Part shown: positions 8,190-16,792 of the stretch, piece by piece
How positions within the stretch are numbered: position 1 is the first letter of the stretch
How the letters are laid out: each line of letters begins with the position of its first letter
Notes under the pieces: model-generated
Databases searched by the model: none
Seen by the model: only the letters and a program-made list of their open reading frames with translations
Told to the model about the DNA's origin: nothing
Virus record (IMG/VR): IMGVR_UViG_3300020596_000040
Coordinates: 1 to 44,910 of that record
Reading direction: 5' to 3' (one strand)
Length of the DNA stretch: 44,910 nucleotides
Source: a virus
Program-made: the position numbers and the translations under genes

Positions 8190-9678
8190 ATGAGGTTGGC
8201 GTATAGTACGAGGGACCGTAGCCGTTGTAACTCGTTTGTCCGCCGTTGACGTAGTAGGTACCGCTGGTGTTCCAGTCGCGCTCGTGCGAGATTGGCGTAT
8301 AGCGTATCGTCGTGTAGCGCGCCGCCAAATACGGCGTGCGCAGGACAATGCGCGGCTCCGTCTTGGCTAGGAATTGCACACAAAAGTTTGTTGGTGGCTT
8401 AAAGTGCCACGCGAACCGTCCGTTGTCGGATGTGTTGTAGTACGCCCCGACGTTGAATGCCGCAGCGGCCTCCATAAACGAGTGATCGCCGGTGTACGGC
8501 AGGTATTCAAGGCTCGTGACTTCGCTGCCGTTGGCGGTCAATGGCACAAAATACATGCCGCTGGAATAGGTGCCGCTGCCCACGTTGGTCTCGGCAATCG
8601 CATCATCCAGCACCACTTCTACCTGTTGCCCATCAATCATGAGATACTGACCGGTATATCCATAGTAGTCACCACGCATGTCATCGCGCATTTTGTTGAG
8701 CGACTCGAACGACGAGCTGATCGGCGTCCCCGCGCTGGTAAAGGCCAGACCCCGCGTTGTCGCATAGGCAATCGGCCAGATCTCGGTCAACTCGTAAAAC
8801 AGGGTCGCCCGCATCGCGATGACCCATTTGACCTGCGCAAAGCCCATCGAGCGGGCGTTGAACTGCAACTGCCGAAAAATATCGGTGATGTTGCGGTAGA
8901 TCGTGCGCGCGCCGTTGGTGTCACTCGACACGTTGATGTTTCCCGCGCTGCGCACCAGCGAGTCAGCGGCAGCACAGGCCACCCCCGTGATTGCGTCTTT
9001 GTACCCGGTGTTGATCAACAGGTCAAAGCCCCGAAAAAACTTGCGGCCACCGGCTGGGGAGTTGCTGGTCGGGTTGCCGGTATAGACCTCGGCGGCAAAG
9101 TCGCGACTCCACGCCGTGCCAAACTCGAACAACGCCTTACCCACTTCCGTGTTCAGCGCCGCGTTGGCCCCCATGCCGGGGATCGTGGGGACGTTGGTGC
9201 CGGTACCCGCAACGCTCAGCGGGTTGTTCATCATTTGGAAGTCGGTATGCTCGCCGCGATGCGTGAGCAACCCCATGCGATCCAGATCGAACACCCGAGT
9301 CATGCGGCTCTGGCGCCCAAAATAGACGGTTTGCTCACACAGCTTCATCAGCCCGGCCACCGGCGGATCGTCACAGGGGCCCATTGTGGCTTCTGCCGGG
9401 CTTGCCGTATCGCTGGTGGCCGTAACCCCCGTCACGATGCCATACAGCGGATTGGCAAAGCGATTCTCATGCACCGGCAGGCGACTGAGCAGGCCCTGCC
9501 GCGGAAGCATGAGCGCACTAAACAGCGGTCGCTCAAGCGCAGGATCGGAAAACAGGCCACCGGGGCCATGCCCGTAGGTCAGCGTGCCGGTGGTTGAGGG
9601 AAGTGCCTTGGTGGTCATGAAATGCGCCAGCACAATTTGCTGGGCGGCGGCAAGTGCCGCAGGCGAAATGTCCGTCAT
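8188..9678 (-). CDS. major capsid protein
   Basis: 496 aa, ATGA overlap with the protease/scaffold gene, the standard order. The protein has a long amphipathic N-terminal helix region (PAALAAAQQIVLAHFMTTK). Its central alpha/beta region has GVACAAADSLVRSAGNINV and FAQVKWVIAMRATLFYEL, and a late region FCVQFLAKTEPRIVLRTPYLAARYTTIRY ends in a Gly/Tyr-rich C-terminus. Length, composition and position fit an HK97-fold capsid protein, but no short diagnostic motif exists; the call rests mainly on synteny. Confidence 0.75.
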   Translation of the reverse strand: MTDISPAALAAAQQIVLAHFMTTKALPSTTGTLTYGHGPGGLFSDPALERPLFSALMLPRQGLLSRLPVHENRFANPLYGIVTGVTATSDTASPAEATMGPCDDPPVAGLMKLCEQTVYFGRQSRMTRVFDLDRMGLLTHRGEHTDFQMMNNPLSVAGTGTNVPTIPGMGANAALNTEVGKALFEFGTAWSRDFAAEVYTGNPTSNSPAGGRKFFRGFDLLINTGYKDAITGVACAAADSLVRSAGNINVSSDTNGARTIYRNITDIFRQLQFNARSMGFAQVKWVIAMRATLFYELTEIWPIAYATTRGLAFTSAGTPISSSFESLNKMRDDMRGDYYGYTGQYLMIDGQQVEVVLDDAIAETNVGSGTYSSGMYFVPLTANGSEVTSLEYLPYTGDHSFMEAAAAFNVGAYYNTSDNGRFAWHFKPPTNFCVQFLAKTEPRIVLRTPYLAARYTTIRYTPISHERDWNTSGTYYVNGGQTSYNGYGPSYYTPTS

Positions 9679-11516
9679 GAATGCGTTCCTCCCAGAAAGT
9701 GACTCAGGAATACCGCAACGGGATCGGGGCTCGCGCCGTTCGGGGTGGTAAGATGCGGGGTCGCCTTAAACTGGGCGGCCACGTTGGCGGGCAGGGCGGT
9801 TGATGGATCGGTGCTCGCGCGATAGCCCGCCGCTGCCGGGCTATCGCCTTCCAGCGCTGCCAGCCGCTGATCCAGCGCGGCAATGGTGGCATCCTTGGCG
9901 GCCATGCCACCGCCGACCATCCCTTTCATTTCATCCAGATGCCCACGCATCTTCTTTTCGAGATCAAGCGTTGGGGCAAGCGCTGCGAGCACCGCTTGCG
10001 CAATCGCCGCCAGATCGGCTTCGCCCAACAGCGGTCCGTCATCGACGGATTCGGCGGGGTCGTCCTGCGGCTCCATCGCCAGGTCATCCGCCACCGCAGC
10101 GGCCATGTCCATTGGCGGCGCAGCCTTGGTGGCTTCCAGCGCATCCATCCGGGCCGCCAGCGCCTGGGCCCAGATCGGGGCGTCTTTGTAGCTGGCTCCG
10201 GCATCCTGGGCCGTCTGATCGGCGTTGGTTGCCTGTGCCAACAGCGCCGCCAGCAAGGCGGGGTTGTCAGCGGTCAGCGCTTGCAGTGCCTTCATTTTGT
10301 CATCGTGCATGGTCGGTCGGATCTCCTTGGTTACAAATGCGGTATACGGATTGCTCGCTTGTCCGGGCGGGCACAGCGAACGCTCAAAGAGCAGCATGGC
10401 GCGATAGGTGTGGTGCGCAGGTTCGGTCGGCGGATGCAGAAAGCCCGGTGACATCTGCCAGCCCGCCGCCGCCATTCGGCTCCCGATCTCGGCAGCGGCT
10501 TTGCTGCGAAACGTGCCGGACTCAATCAGGAGCCGGTTTTCCGCGGTCGCGGCTTGGAAGTCGCAATCGCCAAGCTCAACGTGGGGCACATGCCAATAGC
10601 GCAACGTGCCGCGCTGGCCGGTGCGATCCCCGTGGGCGACTGCGCCCACGATTGCCTGCCGGCTGATGTACTCGCCTTCCTGATCCTGATAGGCGGTGGT
10701 CGTGATGGCCAGCCAGCGATCCTGCTGGTCGCTATTTTTAAACACGGCAAACGATTTGCTTCCGGTCCCGTCCTTGGGATCAGGCGTCGCGTTGGTGCGC
10801 TGCGTGCCGGTGCCAATTGCATCCACGGCCGCGCGGATATTGCCGCGATCAATGGCGGCCATGGCCGTGCGCCCGTGGATGCTCAGGCGCGGTGGGCTCC
10901 CCTCCACCAGTCCCATCCGACCGAACGATTGCGCGGCCTGCGGATCGAGCGACTCGCCATCGGCAAAGGATGTGAGCGCATCAAAGTCGCGCGGTGCTAA
11001 TCCAATATCGCGGTCGGCCATGTGTTGCTTGATCGCGTTGCGGGTTTCTTTTTTTCGTTGGGCCGCCGCGTCCTTGGGATCAGGCGTCGCGTTTTTGCCG
11101 CCGCCGCCGCCGCCGCCTTTTTTGGGAGTTTCCTCTTTTTTTGGTCGTGCGGCCGTGGGAGCGGTGGCATCGGCCACGGCCTGATCCGCCCGCGCTTGAC
11201 GGGCGATAGTGGCACGCTCCCGGCGGGCGGACGCAATCTGCATGCGCACCATGGTGCGCGCCTTGCCTGGCTTCGCCGCCGCAAGGGCGGCATCCTCTTT
11301 TGCCCGCAGGTCGGCTTCCGTTTTCCCCGCGCGCGCGCGATCCTGGGCGCGTTGGGCCGTACGGGCCTGGCGGTCGGTTGGCACTGCCGGGGCCGTGGTG
11401 CCACCTCCGCCGCGGGCAAATTGGCCAGTAGCGCCACGCGTCAGATTGCCCGCAATCGTCTCACCCGCGCGCGCGGCATAGTTGGCTTTTGTGCGTTTGC
11501 GACGAAATGGATGCAT
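9675..11516 (-). CDS. prohead protease fused to scaffold
   Basis: 613 aa from the ATG at 11516. Residues about 1-250 are basic, Ala/Gly-rich and disordered, with a poly-Gly tract. Residues about 250-410 resemble the phage head-maturation protease family (LRYWHVPHVELGDCDF, then LLIESGTFRS, then MSPGFLHPP and ASNPYTAFVTKE). Residues about 420-613 are Ala-rich helices with coiled-coil character, as in a scaffold. His in RYWHVPH and Ser in IESGTF are candidate catalytic residues. A GAGGTG ribosome site seven bases upstream supports this start, and an extended -10 promoter at 11546-11554 would place the transcript start near 11539. NATPDPKD occurs twice. Upstream ATGs at 11537 and 11555 would be leaderless or untranscribed. 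Confidence 0.75.
   Translation of the reverse strand: MHPFRRKRTKANYAARAGETIAGNLTRGATGQFARGGGGTTAPAVPTDRQARTAQRAQDRARAGKTEADLRAKEDAALAAAKPGKARTMVRMQIASARRERATIARQARADQAVADATAPTAARPKKEETPKKGGGGGGGKNATPDPKDAAAQRKKETRNAIKQHMADRDIGLAPRDFDALTSFADGESLDPQAAQSFGRMGLVEGSPPRLSIHGRTAMAAIDRGNIRAAVDAIGTGTQRTNATPDPKDGTGSKSFAVFKNSDQQDRWLAITTTAYQDQEGEYISRQAIVGAVAHGDRTGQRGTLRYWHVPHVELGDCDFQAATAENRLLIESGTFRSKAAAEIGSRMAAAGWQMSPGFLHPPTEPAHHTYRAMLLFERSLCPPGQASNPYTAFVTKEIRPTMHDDKMKALQALTADNPALLAALLAQATNADQTAQDAGASYKDAPIWAQALAARMDALEATKAAPPMDMAAAVADDLAMEPQDDPAESVDDGPLLGEADLAAIAQAVLAALAPTLDLEKKMRGHLDEMKGMVGGGMAAKDATIAALDQRLAALEGDSPAAAGYRASTDPSTALPANVAAQFKATPHLTTPNGASPDPVAVFLSHFLGGTHS
10769..11093. repeat. 25-bp direct repeat inside the protease gene
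   Basis: The identical 25-mer at 10769-10793 and 11069-11093 encodes NATPDPKD in the same frame both times, on either side of a 92-residue segment. An internal duplication or cassette insertion flanked by the repeat would explain it. Confidence 0.85.
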
Positions 11517-11545
11517 ACAATCACACCTCGGATTCATACGCGAGT

Positions 11546-11554
11546 AGTATAGCA
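11546..11554 (-). promoter_or_regulatory. extended -10 promoter before protease/capsid
   Basis: The minus strand reads TGTGCTATACT, an extended -10 (TGn) joined to TATACT. No -35 is recognisable 16-18 bases upstream. The same 11-mer lies before the lysis gene at 21499. It sits in the only intergenic gap between neck and protease genes, so it probably boosts capsid and scaffold expression. Confidence 0.6.
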
Positions 11555-11646
11555 CAGTGCGTCACGCCCCGGCGGACGCGGGCGTGGTGGCCCGCCATAC
11601 GCGGCCAGGAGCGCACGAAGCGGGAGGAATGGTGGCGTACTGCGCG

Positions 11647-12138
11647 TCATCCCCCACCCCGCACACGCGCGATCTGGCGGGCGGCCCATTCCCATACGGC
11701 CCGCGCTGCTCCACGCACGCCGCCCCCCCGCACGAGCGCGATCTGGCGGGTGGTCTCATCGCGCAGCACGGACTGCGCAACGGCATTGGCGCGCGCAGTA
11801 TAGTGCATTGCCGTGGTGCCCGGATGATTGACCCGTTTCACCGGATGCGCCCCGCCCGGCCATGCTAAGGCGCGTTTCGTCCGAGGACGAATGACATGCG
11901 GCTTGGTGCCCTGGTCCTGGTAAAAAAACACCGCATGCTCGGTGGTGACCGTGGTTGCGTCATCCTGAGTCGCAATGGTGAACACGGGTGGGTGCGTCCA
12001 GGCGCTGGTGGCGCTCTGGAGCGATTGCAACGCCGCCGCCGCCGCGATCCCGCGTGCCGTCTCAATGGCCTGCCGGTGCTTGATCGGGTTTAACCCCGCC
12101 TGATCTGCGGTCGCTTTGCTGACCTTGATGGTGATCAT
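11647..12138 (-). CDS. HK97 gp10-like neck/tail completion protein
   Basis: 163 aa from the ATG at 12138 (ATGA overlap). The core FFYQDQGTKPHVIRP followed by KRALAWPGGAHPVKRVNHPG is characteristic of the HK97 gp10-like family (GT..H.I.P.., then V.HPG) that completes the neck or tail end. The C-terminus contains two copies of a QIA(L/R)VRGGG motif, a recent internal duplication visible in the DNA at about 11665-11750. It is followed by a 92-base gap and then the protease promoter region. Confidence 0.75.
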   Translation of the reverse strand: MITIKVSKATADQAGLNPIKHRQAIETARGIAAAAALQSLQSATSAWTHPPVFTIATQDDATTVTTEHAVFFYQDQGTKPHVIRPRTKRALAWPGGAHPVKRVNHPGTTAMHYTARANAVAQSVLRDETTRQIALVRGGGVRGAARAVWEWAARQIARVRGGG

Positions 12139-12689
12139 GCGGCCCTCCAGGGTGCCCACTGGCTGGCCCGACTGGCACAGTCGGGACAATGTTCGCCCGT
12201 CCCCAACTCCCAGTAGTAGCCATCATCGCGCTGGGCCCATGCACACCTGCACCACGCCAAACACGCCGTACTGCCATCGGCCGGGTGTGCCGGGAGGTGG
12301 ACATCGGCCCAACGCGCATTGCTATACGTTGCGCGTACGGGGCCCGCATACCGATCGGCCCGCGTCTGGATCTGCGCGTCGCTCAACGTGCCCCCGCGAA
12401 GAGCGTCCACAAAACCACGCAGGTACGGGCGTTGGGCGGCCACGGCGCGGTCAATGCCCGCCCGTTCCGTGCGGCTCAGGGTACGCGGCGTTATCAGGCC
12501 ACTCCCGGGGCGCGTCGTGGTGCGGTCTGCAATGCCGCCAATCGCAGCAGACGTATGGGCGCGGGCTATCGTGCGCTCCATCTCGCGTGCCCATTCCGCA
12601 GGCGGCAGCGCTCCTGCGGTCATGCGCTGCGTGACGGCGCTGATGCGTTCCGCCGCCAGGGCTTGCAGTTTGGCAACATTGGTCGTCAC
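12135..12689 (-). CDS. minor head / head morphogenesis protein
   Basis: 184 aa from a GTG at 12689 with AGGAG nine bases upstream. The helical N-terminus is followed by a C-terminal cysteine module, LAWCRCAW then GEHCPDCASRA, which is the zinc-binding hallmark of many phage Mu F/SPP1 gp7-type head proteins. It lies directly after the portal gene, the expected position. It is shorter than the family average (about 250-300 aa). Confidence 0.72.
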   Translation of the reverse strand: MTTNVAKLQALAAERISAVTQRMTAGALPPAEWAREMERTIARAHTSAAIGGIADRTTTRPGSGLITPRTLSRTERAGIDRAVAAQRPYLRGFVDALRGGTLSDAQIQTRADRYAGPVRATYSNARWADVHLPAHPADGSTACLAWCRCAWAQRDDGYYWELGTGEHCPDCASRASQWAPWRAA

Positions 12690-12695
12690 GATTGT

Positions 12696-14090
12696 TTACT
12701 CCTGTGCATCCTCCGCCCACACCATGGCCGCATCCCACTCCTGATCAACCAGGCTCCGGGCGCTGGCCTTGGTGGTCGGTGCGGCGAGCGCATCGCTCGG
12801 CTTTTCGTTATCGCCTAACGCGCCGCCGGGGGTCAGATCCTGTTGCACCAAGGCTTTCGGGATAATATTCTCATCGGCCATGATGTTCGTCATCTGCGCG
12901 CCGGATAACGCTCCTGCCGCAACCGCCGCCGCCAACCCGTCAATGCGCGTCTTATCCGCCAGCGCCTTCTGCTGCCGTTCCCGACTATCGTTTAAGTTGG
13001 TCCAGGCGAACTGCATCTTGCGTGGCAGCACCCAGCTATTGAGATAGTGCATCAGCGTGCGCCGCCAGCTGGCCAGCCCGTACCCTTCGGCCTCCTCTGC
13101 CAGCACGACCGATTGCGTGCCGGTACCAATGCCCTGGCCGGAAAGCGGCTGAATGTCCTGCACCGGTATGCCAATGGCATTGGCATAGCGCAGATAGGCG
13201 TCCTTGCGCTCTTGCTCCACGTTAAACCCGTCCGGGATACTGGCCAGGTCAATCGTCACGACTTCCGGGCTCACGCTCATCGCGCGTAACGGAACGATGA
13301 TGCTGCCTTTGTAGACGAATCCTTTGCGCGCCTGGCTCTCATCCGCCGATGTGCTAATGTCATCCAACTGATCCTGACTAATGCCGTTCACGAAATGAAT
13401 GGCCAGTGCGCGATTGCCCGTAATCTTCTCGGCGAAGTAGGTTTCTATCGCCGCGAGCTTGATAATGGTTGTCCAGGCACGCGAGGCGGCGCACAAGCCG
13501 AGGCCATACGCTTGGCGGTGCGGCGATGGTTGATCGGCCATATGGATGACCTGATCATAGCGCAGCAGGTGCATCTCGCCCCGCGCATCCGTGTACACGA
13601 CCGGATAGTCCGCATTGCCGGTGCGGCGGCACCAGGCGCTATCGAGATGCCACAACGCGCGCACGCGACTCCACGGCGCACGGCTGACGCGCTCCACCTC
13701 GATAAACGCGCCGTTGTCACACAAGAGATAATCCTGCACATGTTTTTGCAGCCCAATCGTCCACGCGCCATCGAAAAACAACAGCGTGCGCTGGGCGCGC
13801 TCCATCCGCAGGTCGCTCTCGGTGCTATCAGTCACCGTAAATCCGAGCGCCGCTTGCTTGGTGGTCGCCTTGGCAATGGCGCTAGACCACATGTCCTCAA
13901 CGTGCAACGTTGACCGCAGCACCGAATCACGCAGCGGGCTCCACCAGGCAGGCAAGCCCTTCTTCGCGCCGCTCAGACTCGGTGCCCACATCCCCGGATC
14001 GACGCTAAACCAGATCGGGCTGCCAATGCTTTTTGGTTGCACATCGGCCTTGGTCACCGAGCCGTTGCGGTTGGGATCAAACTCAGTCAT
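12696..14090 (-). CDS. portal protein
   Basis: 464 aa, ATGA overlap with large terminase. The sequence is consistent with an SPP1/HK97-type portal: an N-terminal wing (MWAPSLSGAKKGLPAWWSPLRD), a central region (HLLRYDQVIHMADQPSP, YGLGLCAASRAW), and a stem/crown region with long helices. VEQERKDAYLRYANAIGIPVQDI resembles the conserved part where portals name the metal or clip. Length is normal (400-550 aa). Gene order terminase-portal-head protein supports the call. Confidence 0.82.
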   Translation of the reverse strand: MTEFDPNRNGSVTKADVQPKSIGSPIWFSVDPGMWAPSLSGAKKGLPAWWSPLRDSVLRSTLHVEDMWSSAIAKATTKQAALGFTVTDSTESDLRMERAQRTLLFFDGAWTIGLQKHVQDYLLCDNGAFIEVERVSRAPWSRVRALWHLDSAWCRRTGNADYPVVYTDARGEMHLLRYDQVIHMADQPSPHRQAYGLGLCAASRAWTTIIKLAAIETYFAEKITGNRALAIHFVNGISQDQLDDISTSADESQARKGFVYKGSIIVPLRAMSVSPEVVTIDLASIPDGFNVEQERKDAYLRYANAIGIPVQDIQPLSGQGIGTGTQSVVLAEEAEGYGLASWRRTLMHYLNSWVLPRKMQFAWTNLNDSRERQQKALADKTRIDGLAAAVAAGALSGAQMTNIMADENIIPKALVQQDLTPGGALGDNEKPSDALAAPTTKASARSLVDQEWDAAMVWAEDAQE

Positions 14091-15307
14091 AATTGGAACT
14101 CCGTTACGGCGCGGTAACAGGCCATCGACAGGCAGACGGCCAGGTCAATTTTTTTGTTCGGTGCGCGTTTGACGATCCGTAAGCGCCGACCATCGGCATC
14201 CATCTGCCGGTCGGCATGTGACAGATGCGCCCGGAGTTGCTCGTTGCCATCGTGCGCAATCCCGCGTTGCATGATCGTATCAAGCAGGAGGCGATCAGCC
14301 TCCAAGCGATCCCCGCCCTGCCCAAACGGCATACACCACACCGTATCACTGAGCCGCTGCGCCAAGTAGTGCGCCTGATACGGGTCGTAGGCAATCTGGA
14401 TAACGTTGACGCGCGTGAGCATCGCGCGGATCTCCGCTTCGATGATCCGATAGTCCAGCGGGTCCCCGGTGGGAACCCAGTTCATAATCAAACGCACCGT
14501 CAGACCTTTGCCCACCCCAACAAGTCCAAAGGTGTCGCTATCCACTCCCGCATCCAATGCGCACACCAGCGGCTCACGCGCATTGATTGGCGTCGGCGGT
14601 GCCTGGCAGGCATCCCACAAGGTCATGCTCGGCAAAAACTGTTGCGCGGAAAGCGTGGTGAATTGCGCGAGTACCTCTTGATTGTAGACATCCGTCGGCA
14701 TGTCACGCTCCATGGCGCGAATTTCTGCCGGAGCAATGAATGGGTTATCGTGCGTCGGGCGCTGCCACGCATGCCAGTCGGGCAGGGTGTGGCCGTAGGC
14801 AAACAACTGTTGAAAATCGCTATCACCAAGCGGCGTACTCAAAAACCACGCATCGCCTTGCAAATCGGCCAGCGTGGGGCGAATCACCTGTTGCCACGCA
14901 GCAAGCAACCGATCAACCATCGCCGCCTCATCCAGGACGGCGCGTCGATACTTACGACCACGCGCCACGTTTGGCTGAGTCAAACTCCACATCTCAATAA
15001 TGCCGCCGGTAATAAGTTCGATACGACGCTCTTGGTCTGAGACGCGATGCGTCACGGGGTCGGCGATTTCCCGCACGGTGCGCCAAAACGCAATCAGCAT
15101 TTTATACGTTGGAGCGAAGTAGGCAACGGGATAGCCGTCAAGCGCAGGTTGCATCAGCAGATTCAGTGCCAGCGTGGTTTTTCCCCACCGACGCCCGCAG
15201 CACACCACGTTAAAGCGCCGCGCCGCACGCAGAATGCTGCGCTGGCCGGGATGCGGGCGTGGTAAGCGCACCGTACGTTCATTCGTCAACTGGCGACTCA
15301 TCGACAT
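14087..15307 (-). CDS. terL: terminase large subunit
   Basis: 406 aa. The N-terminal ATPase has Walker A CGRRWGKT (37-44) and Walker B AVLDEA (123-128, RRAVLDEAAMVD). FLSTPLGDSDF is the coupling motif III (S/T-T-P). The C-terminal RNase H-like nuclease starts at ALDAGVDSD (about 250-258) and has a late acidic/Asp site in KKIDLAVCLSMA. It packages DNA into the prohead together with the small subunit upstream, with which it overlaps by 29 bases. Length is at the short end for TerL (400-550). Confidence 0.93.
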   Translation of the reverse strand: MSMSRQLTNERTVRLPRPHPGQRSILRAARRFNVVCCGRRWGKTTLALNLLMQPALDGYPVAYFAPTYKMLIAFWRTVREIADPVTHRVSDQERRIELITGGIIEMWSLTQPNVARGRKYRRAVLDEAAMVDRLLAAWQQVIRPTLADLQGDAWFLSTPLGDSDFQQLFAYGHTLPDWHAWQRPTHDNPFIAPAEIRAMERDMPTDVYNQEVLAQFTTLSAQQFLPSMTLWDACQAPPTPINAREPLVCALDAGVDSDTFGLVGVGKGLTVRLIMNWVPTGDPLDYRIIEAEIRAMLTRVNVIQIAYDPYQAHYLAQRLSDTVWCMPFGQGGDRLEADRLLLDTIMQRGIAHDGNEQLRAHLSHADRQMDADGRRLRIVKRAPNKKIDLAVCLSMACYRAVTEFQL

Positions 15308-15563
15308 ACACCACCCGTATGGTCAGTCCACCCGACTGTTCCACCTGGTCTTTGACCTTGCCGTATTTTCGATCCCACAGCCAGATTGCCGCGGGGACCG
15401 CGTTCGGCGCATTGCGGCTTTTCGCAATGCGGATCATATTCGCCACCACCGACCGTTCGGCGCATGCATCGAACAACGCAAGCAGGACGCTGTGCTTGGC
15501 ATCTTCAACAATTTTTGGCGGTCGGCCTCCCGGATTCCCGGATTGTCCTTTTTCAAATGGCAT
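15279..15563 (-). CDS. terS: terminase small subunit (DUF5681-like N-terminus)
   Basis: 94 aa. The start MPFEKGQSGNPGGRPPK matches the KGQSGNPGGRPK signature of DUF5681-type small proteins often encoded right before large terminases. A helical central part and a short acidic C-terminus follow. It is probably the DNA-recognition subunit. It starts seven bases after the sugar kinase stop. Confidence 0.7.
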   Translation of the reverse strand: MPFEKGQSGNPGGRPPKIVEDAKHSVLLALFDACAERSVVANMIRIAKSRNAPNAVPAAIWLWDRKYGKVKDQVEQSGGLTIRVVYVDESPVDE

Positions 15564-15569
15564 TGCGCA

Positions 15570-16469
15570 TTATCCCACCACGTCGTCGCGTACGACCTGT
15601 GCCCCGTCCGTCGTCAGGCGAAACACCAACTCGGGCATGGCACATGCCGCCAGCGCCTGCCGCACCGACGTCTGTGCATCAGGTTCCGCGAACAACAGCA
15701 GATAGCCACCCCCGCCTGCTCCGCAAAGTTTGCCGCCGAGCGCCCCGGCGTTGCGCGCGGCCGCATAGGCCGCGTCAATGCGCACGTTCGTGACGCCGGG
15801 CAGCGTGCGTTTGCGTTCCCAGGTCGCGTGCAAGAGTCCGCCGAACGTCGCCATCCGGTGGTGTTGGCACGCCTCCGCAGCCGCATCCACGCAGACCACC
15901 TGGTCTCGCATGGTGTCCAGCAGCCCGGCCATGGCATGCGCCTGTTGTGCGAGCGGGTCGCGAGACGCGCGGGTGATGCCCGTGCAAAACAAGAGCAGAC
16001 GACCGTGGAGGTCAGGCGGAATGGGAATGGATTCCACGCGCACGTCATCCGCGTACGTATAGCGGTTCAGGCCGCCGAATGTTGCGGCCGCCACATCTTG
16101 CCAGCCGGAATAGCGGTTCATCGCGGTTTCTCGGTGCCAGGCGTCATGGAACAGCGCATGTCCCGAGAGACGCGGGCGGTCGTGGAGTGCCTGTGCAACA
16201 TGCAGCGCTCCGCTGCCGCCGAGACCGGAGCCAGGCGGAACAGCGCTGGAGACATCGTACGCACATCCGCGTTGCGCCGCAGGCGTGCGTACGGTAACCG
16301 CGTGATCAATCGTGCAACTCAACACGCACCCGCCCGAGCCGGTGAGCTCGCGATACATCGGCAGATCGGAGCCGCCGCCGAAGAAGCTGATGCGCAGCGG
16401 CGCGCGTATCAGCATGCGCTGCGCGCGGCCTGCAGGGAGATCGTCCCGGCCACCGGTCTCCGTCTCCAT
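15570..16469 (-). CDS. GHMP-family sugar kinase, heptose-7-phosphate kinase-like
   Basis: 299 aa. APLRISFFGGGSD (23-35) is the substrate motif of D-glycero-D-manno-heptose 7-phosphate kinases (HddA group). PPGSGLGGSGA (about 78-88) is the GHMP ATP loop and GKLCGAGGGGYLLLF is motif 3. It would phosphorylate a sugar at C1 for nucleotide activation. It is a metabolic cargo gene lying between an adhesin-like gene and small terminase, far from the other glycosylation genes at 3.2-8.1 kb. The ATG at 16469 overlaps the upstream TAA, with GAGGG upstream. Residues 1-18 precede the family's normal start (Met19) and derive from a short duplication (16425-16503). Confidence 0.85.
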   Translation of the reverse strand: METETGGRDDLPAGRAQRMLIRAPLRISFFGGGSDLPMYRELTGSGGCVLSCTIDHAVTVRTPAAQRGCAYDVSSAVPPGSGLGGSGALHVAQALHDRPRLSGHALFHDAWHRETAMNRYSGWQDVAAATFGGLNRYTYADDVRVESIPIPPDLHGRLLLFCTGITRASRDPLAQQAHAMAGLLDTMRDQVVCVDAAAEACQHHRMATFGGLLHATWERKRTLPGVTNVRIDAAYAAARNAGALGGKLCGAGGGGYLLLFAEPDAQTSVRQALAACAMPELVFRLTTDGAQVVRDDVVG

Positions 16470-16503
16470 TACGACACCCTCGCGGCCTGCAGGTAGATCG
16501 TCC
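16425..16503. repeat. 22-bp direct repeat at the kinase insertion point
   Basis: 16425-16446 and 16482-16503 are identical except for one base. One copy lies in the last codons of the 107-aa gene, the other in the unusual N-terminal extension of the sugar kinase. This looks like a scar of the event that brought the kinase gene in. Confidence 0.8.
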
Positions 16504-16792
16504 GCACATCCGTCTCTCCGTTGGAGAGCACCATCGCAATATCAACCGTCCAGGTCATGCCGAGTTCGGCAATCGCGACCCCGCTAAACAAAAAGCTCGT
16601 TTGCTGGCCACTGCTCACATTCGATCCGGCACTAATCCCGGTATCCACCACGCCATCTCGCGTAATAACGGCGGTGGCACTGGTGATCGTGGTCGTCGGC
16701 GCGGTACTCAGCAGGCGCTGCAAATCAACCCCAAAGCGCTTGACCGCGCCGGGGGGAAGCAAAAAGTACGGATTATCGGTGGTATCGCTCAT
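16469..16792 (-). CDS. small structural protein, unknown
   Basis: 107 aa, ATGA overlap with the LamG-repeat gene. It is beta-rich, with alternating Thr/Ser/Val and no cysteine, and contains TTTITSATAVITRDGVVDTG. The fold is likely Ig-like. Similar short beta-proteins accompany phage tail or appendage genes. I cannot name a family. Confidence 0.55.
   Translation of the reverse strand: MSDTTDNPYFLLPPGAVKRFGVDLQRLLSTAPTTTITSATAVITRDGVVDTGISAGSNVSSGQQTSFLFSGVAIAELGMTWTVDIAMVLSNGETDVRTIYLQAARVS

Noticed and set aside
8374-9597. Plus-strand open frame of about 400 codons opposite the capsid gene
   Set aside because: Antisense shadow of the capsid gene, with no upstream ribosome site or recognisable motif.
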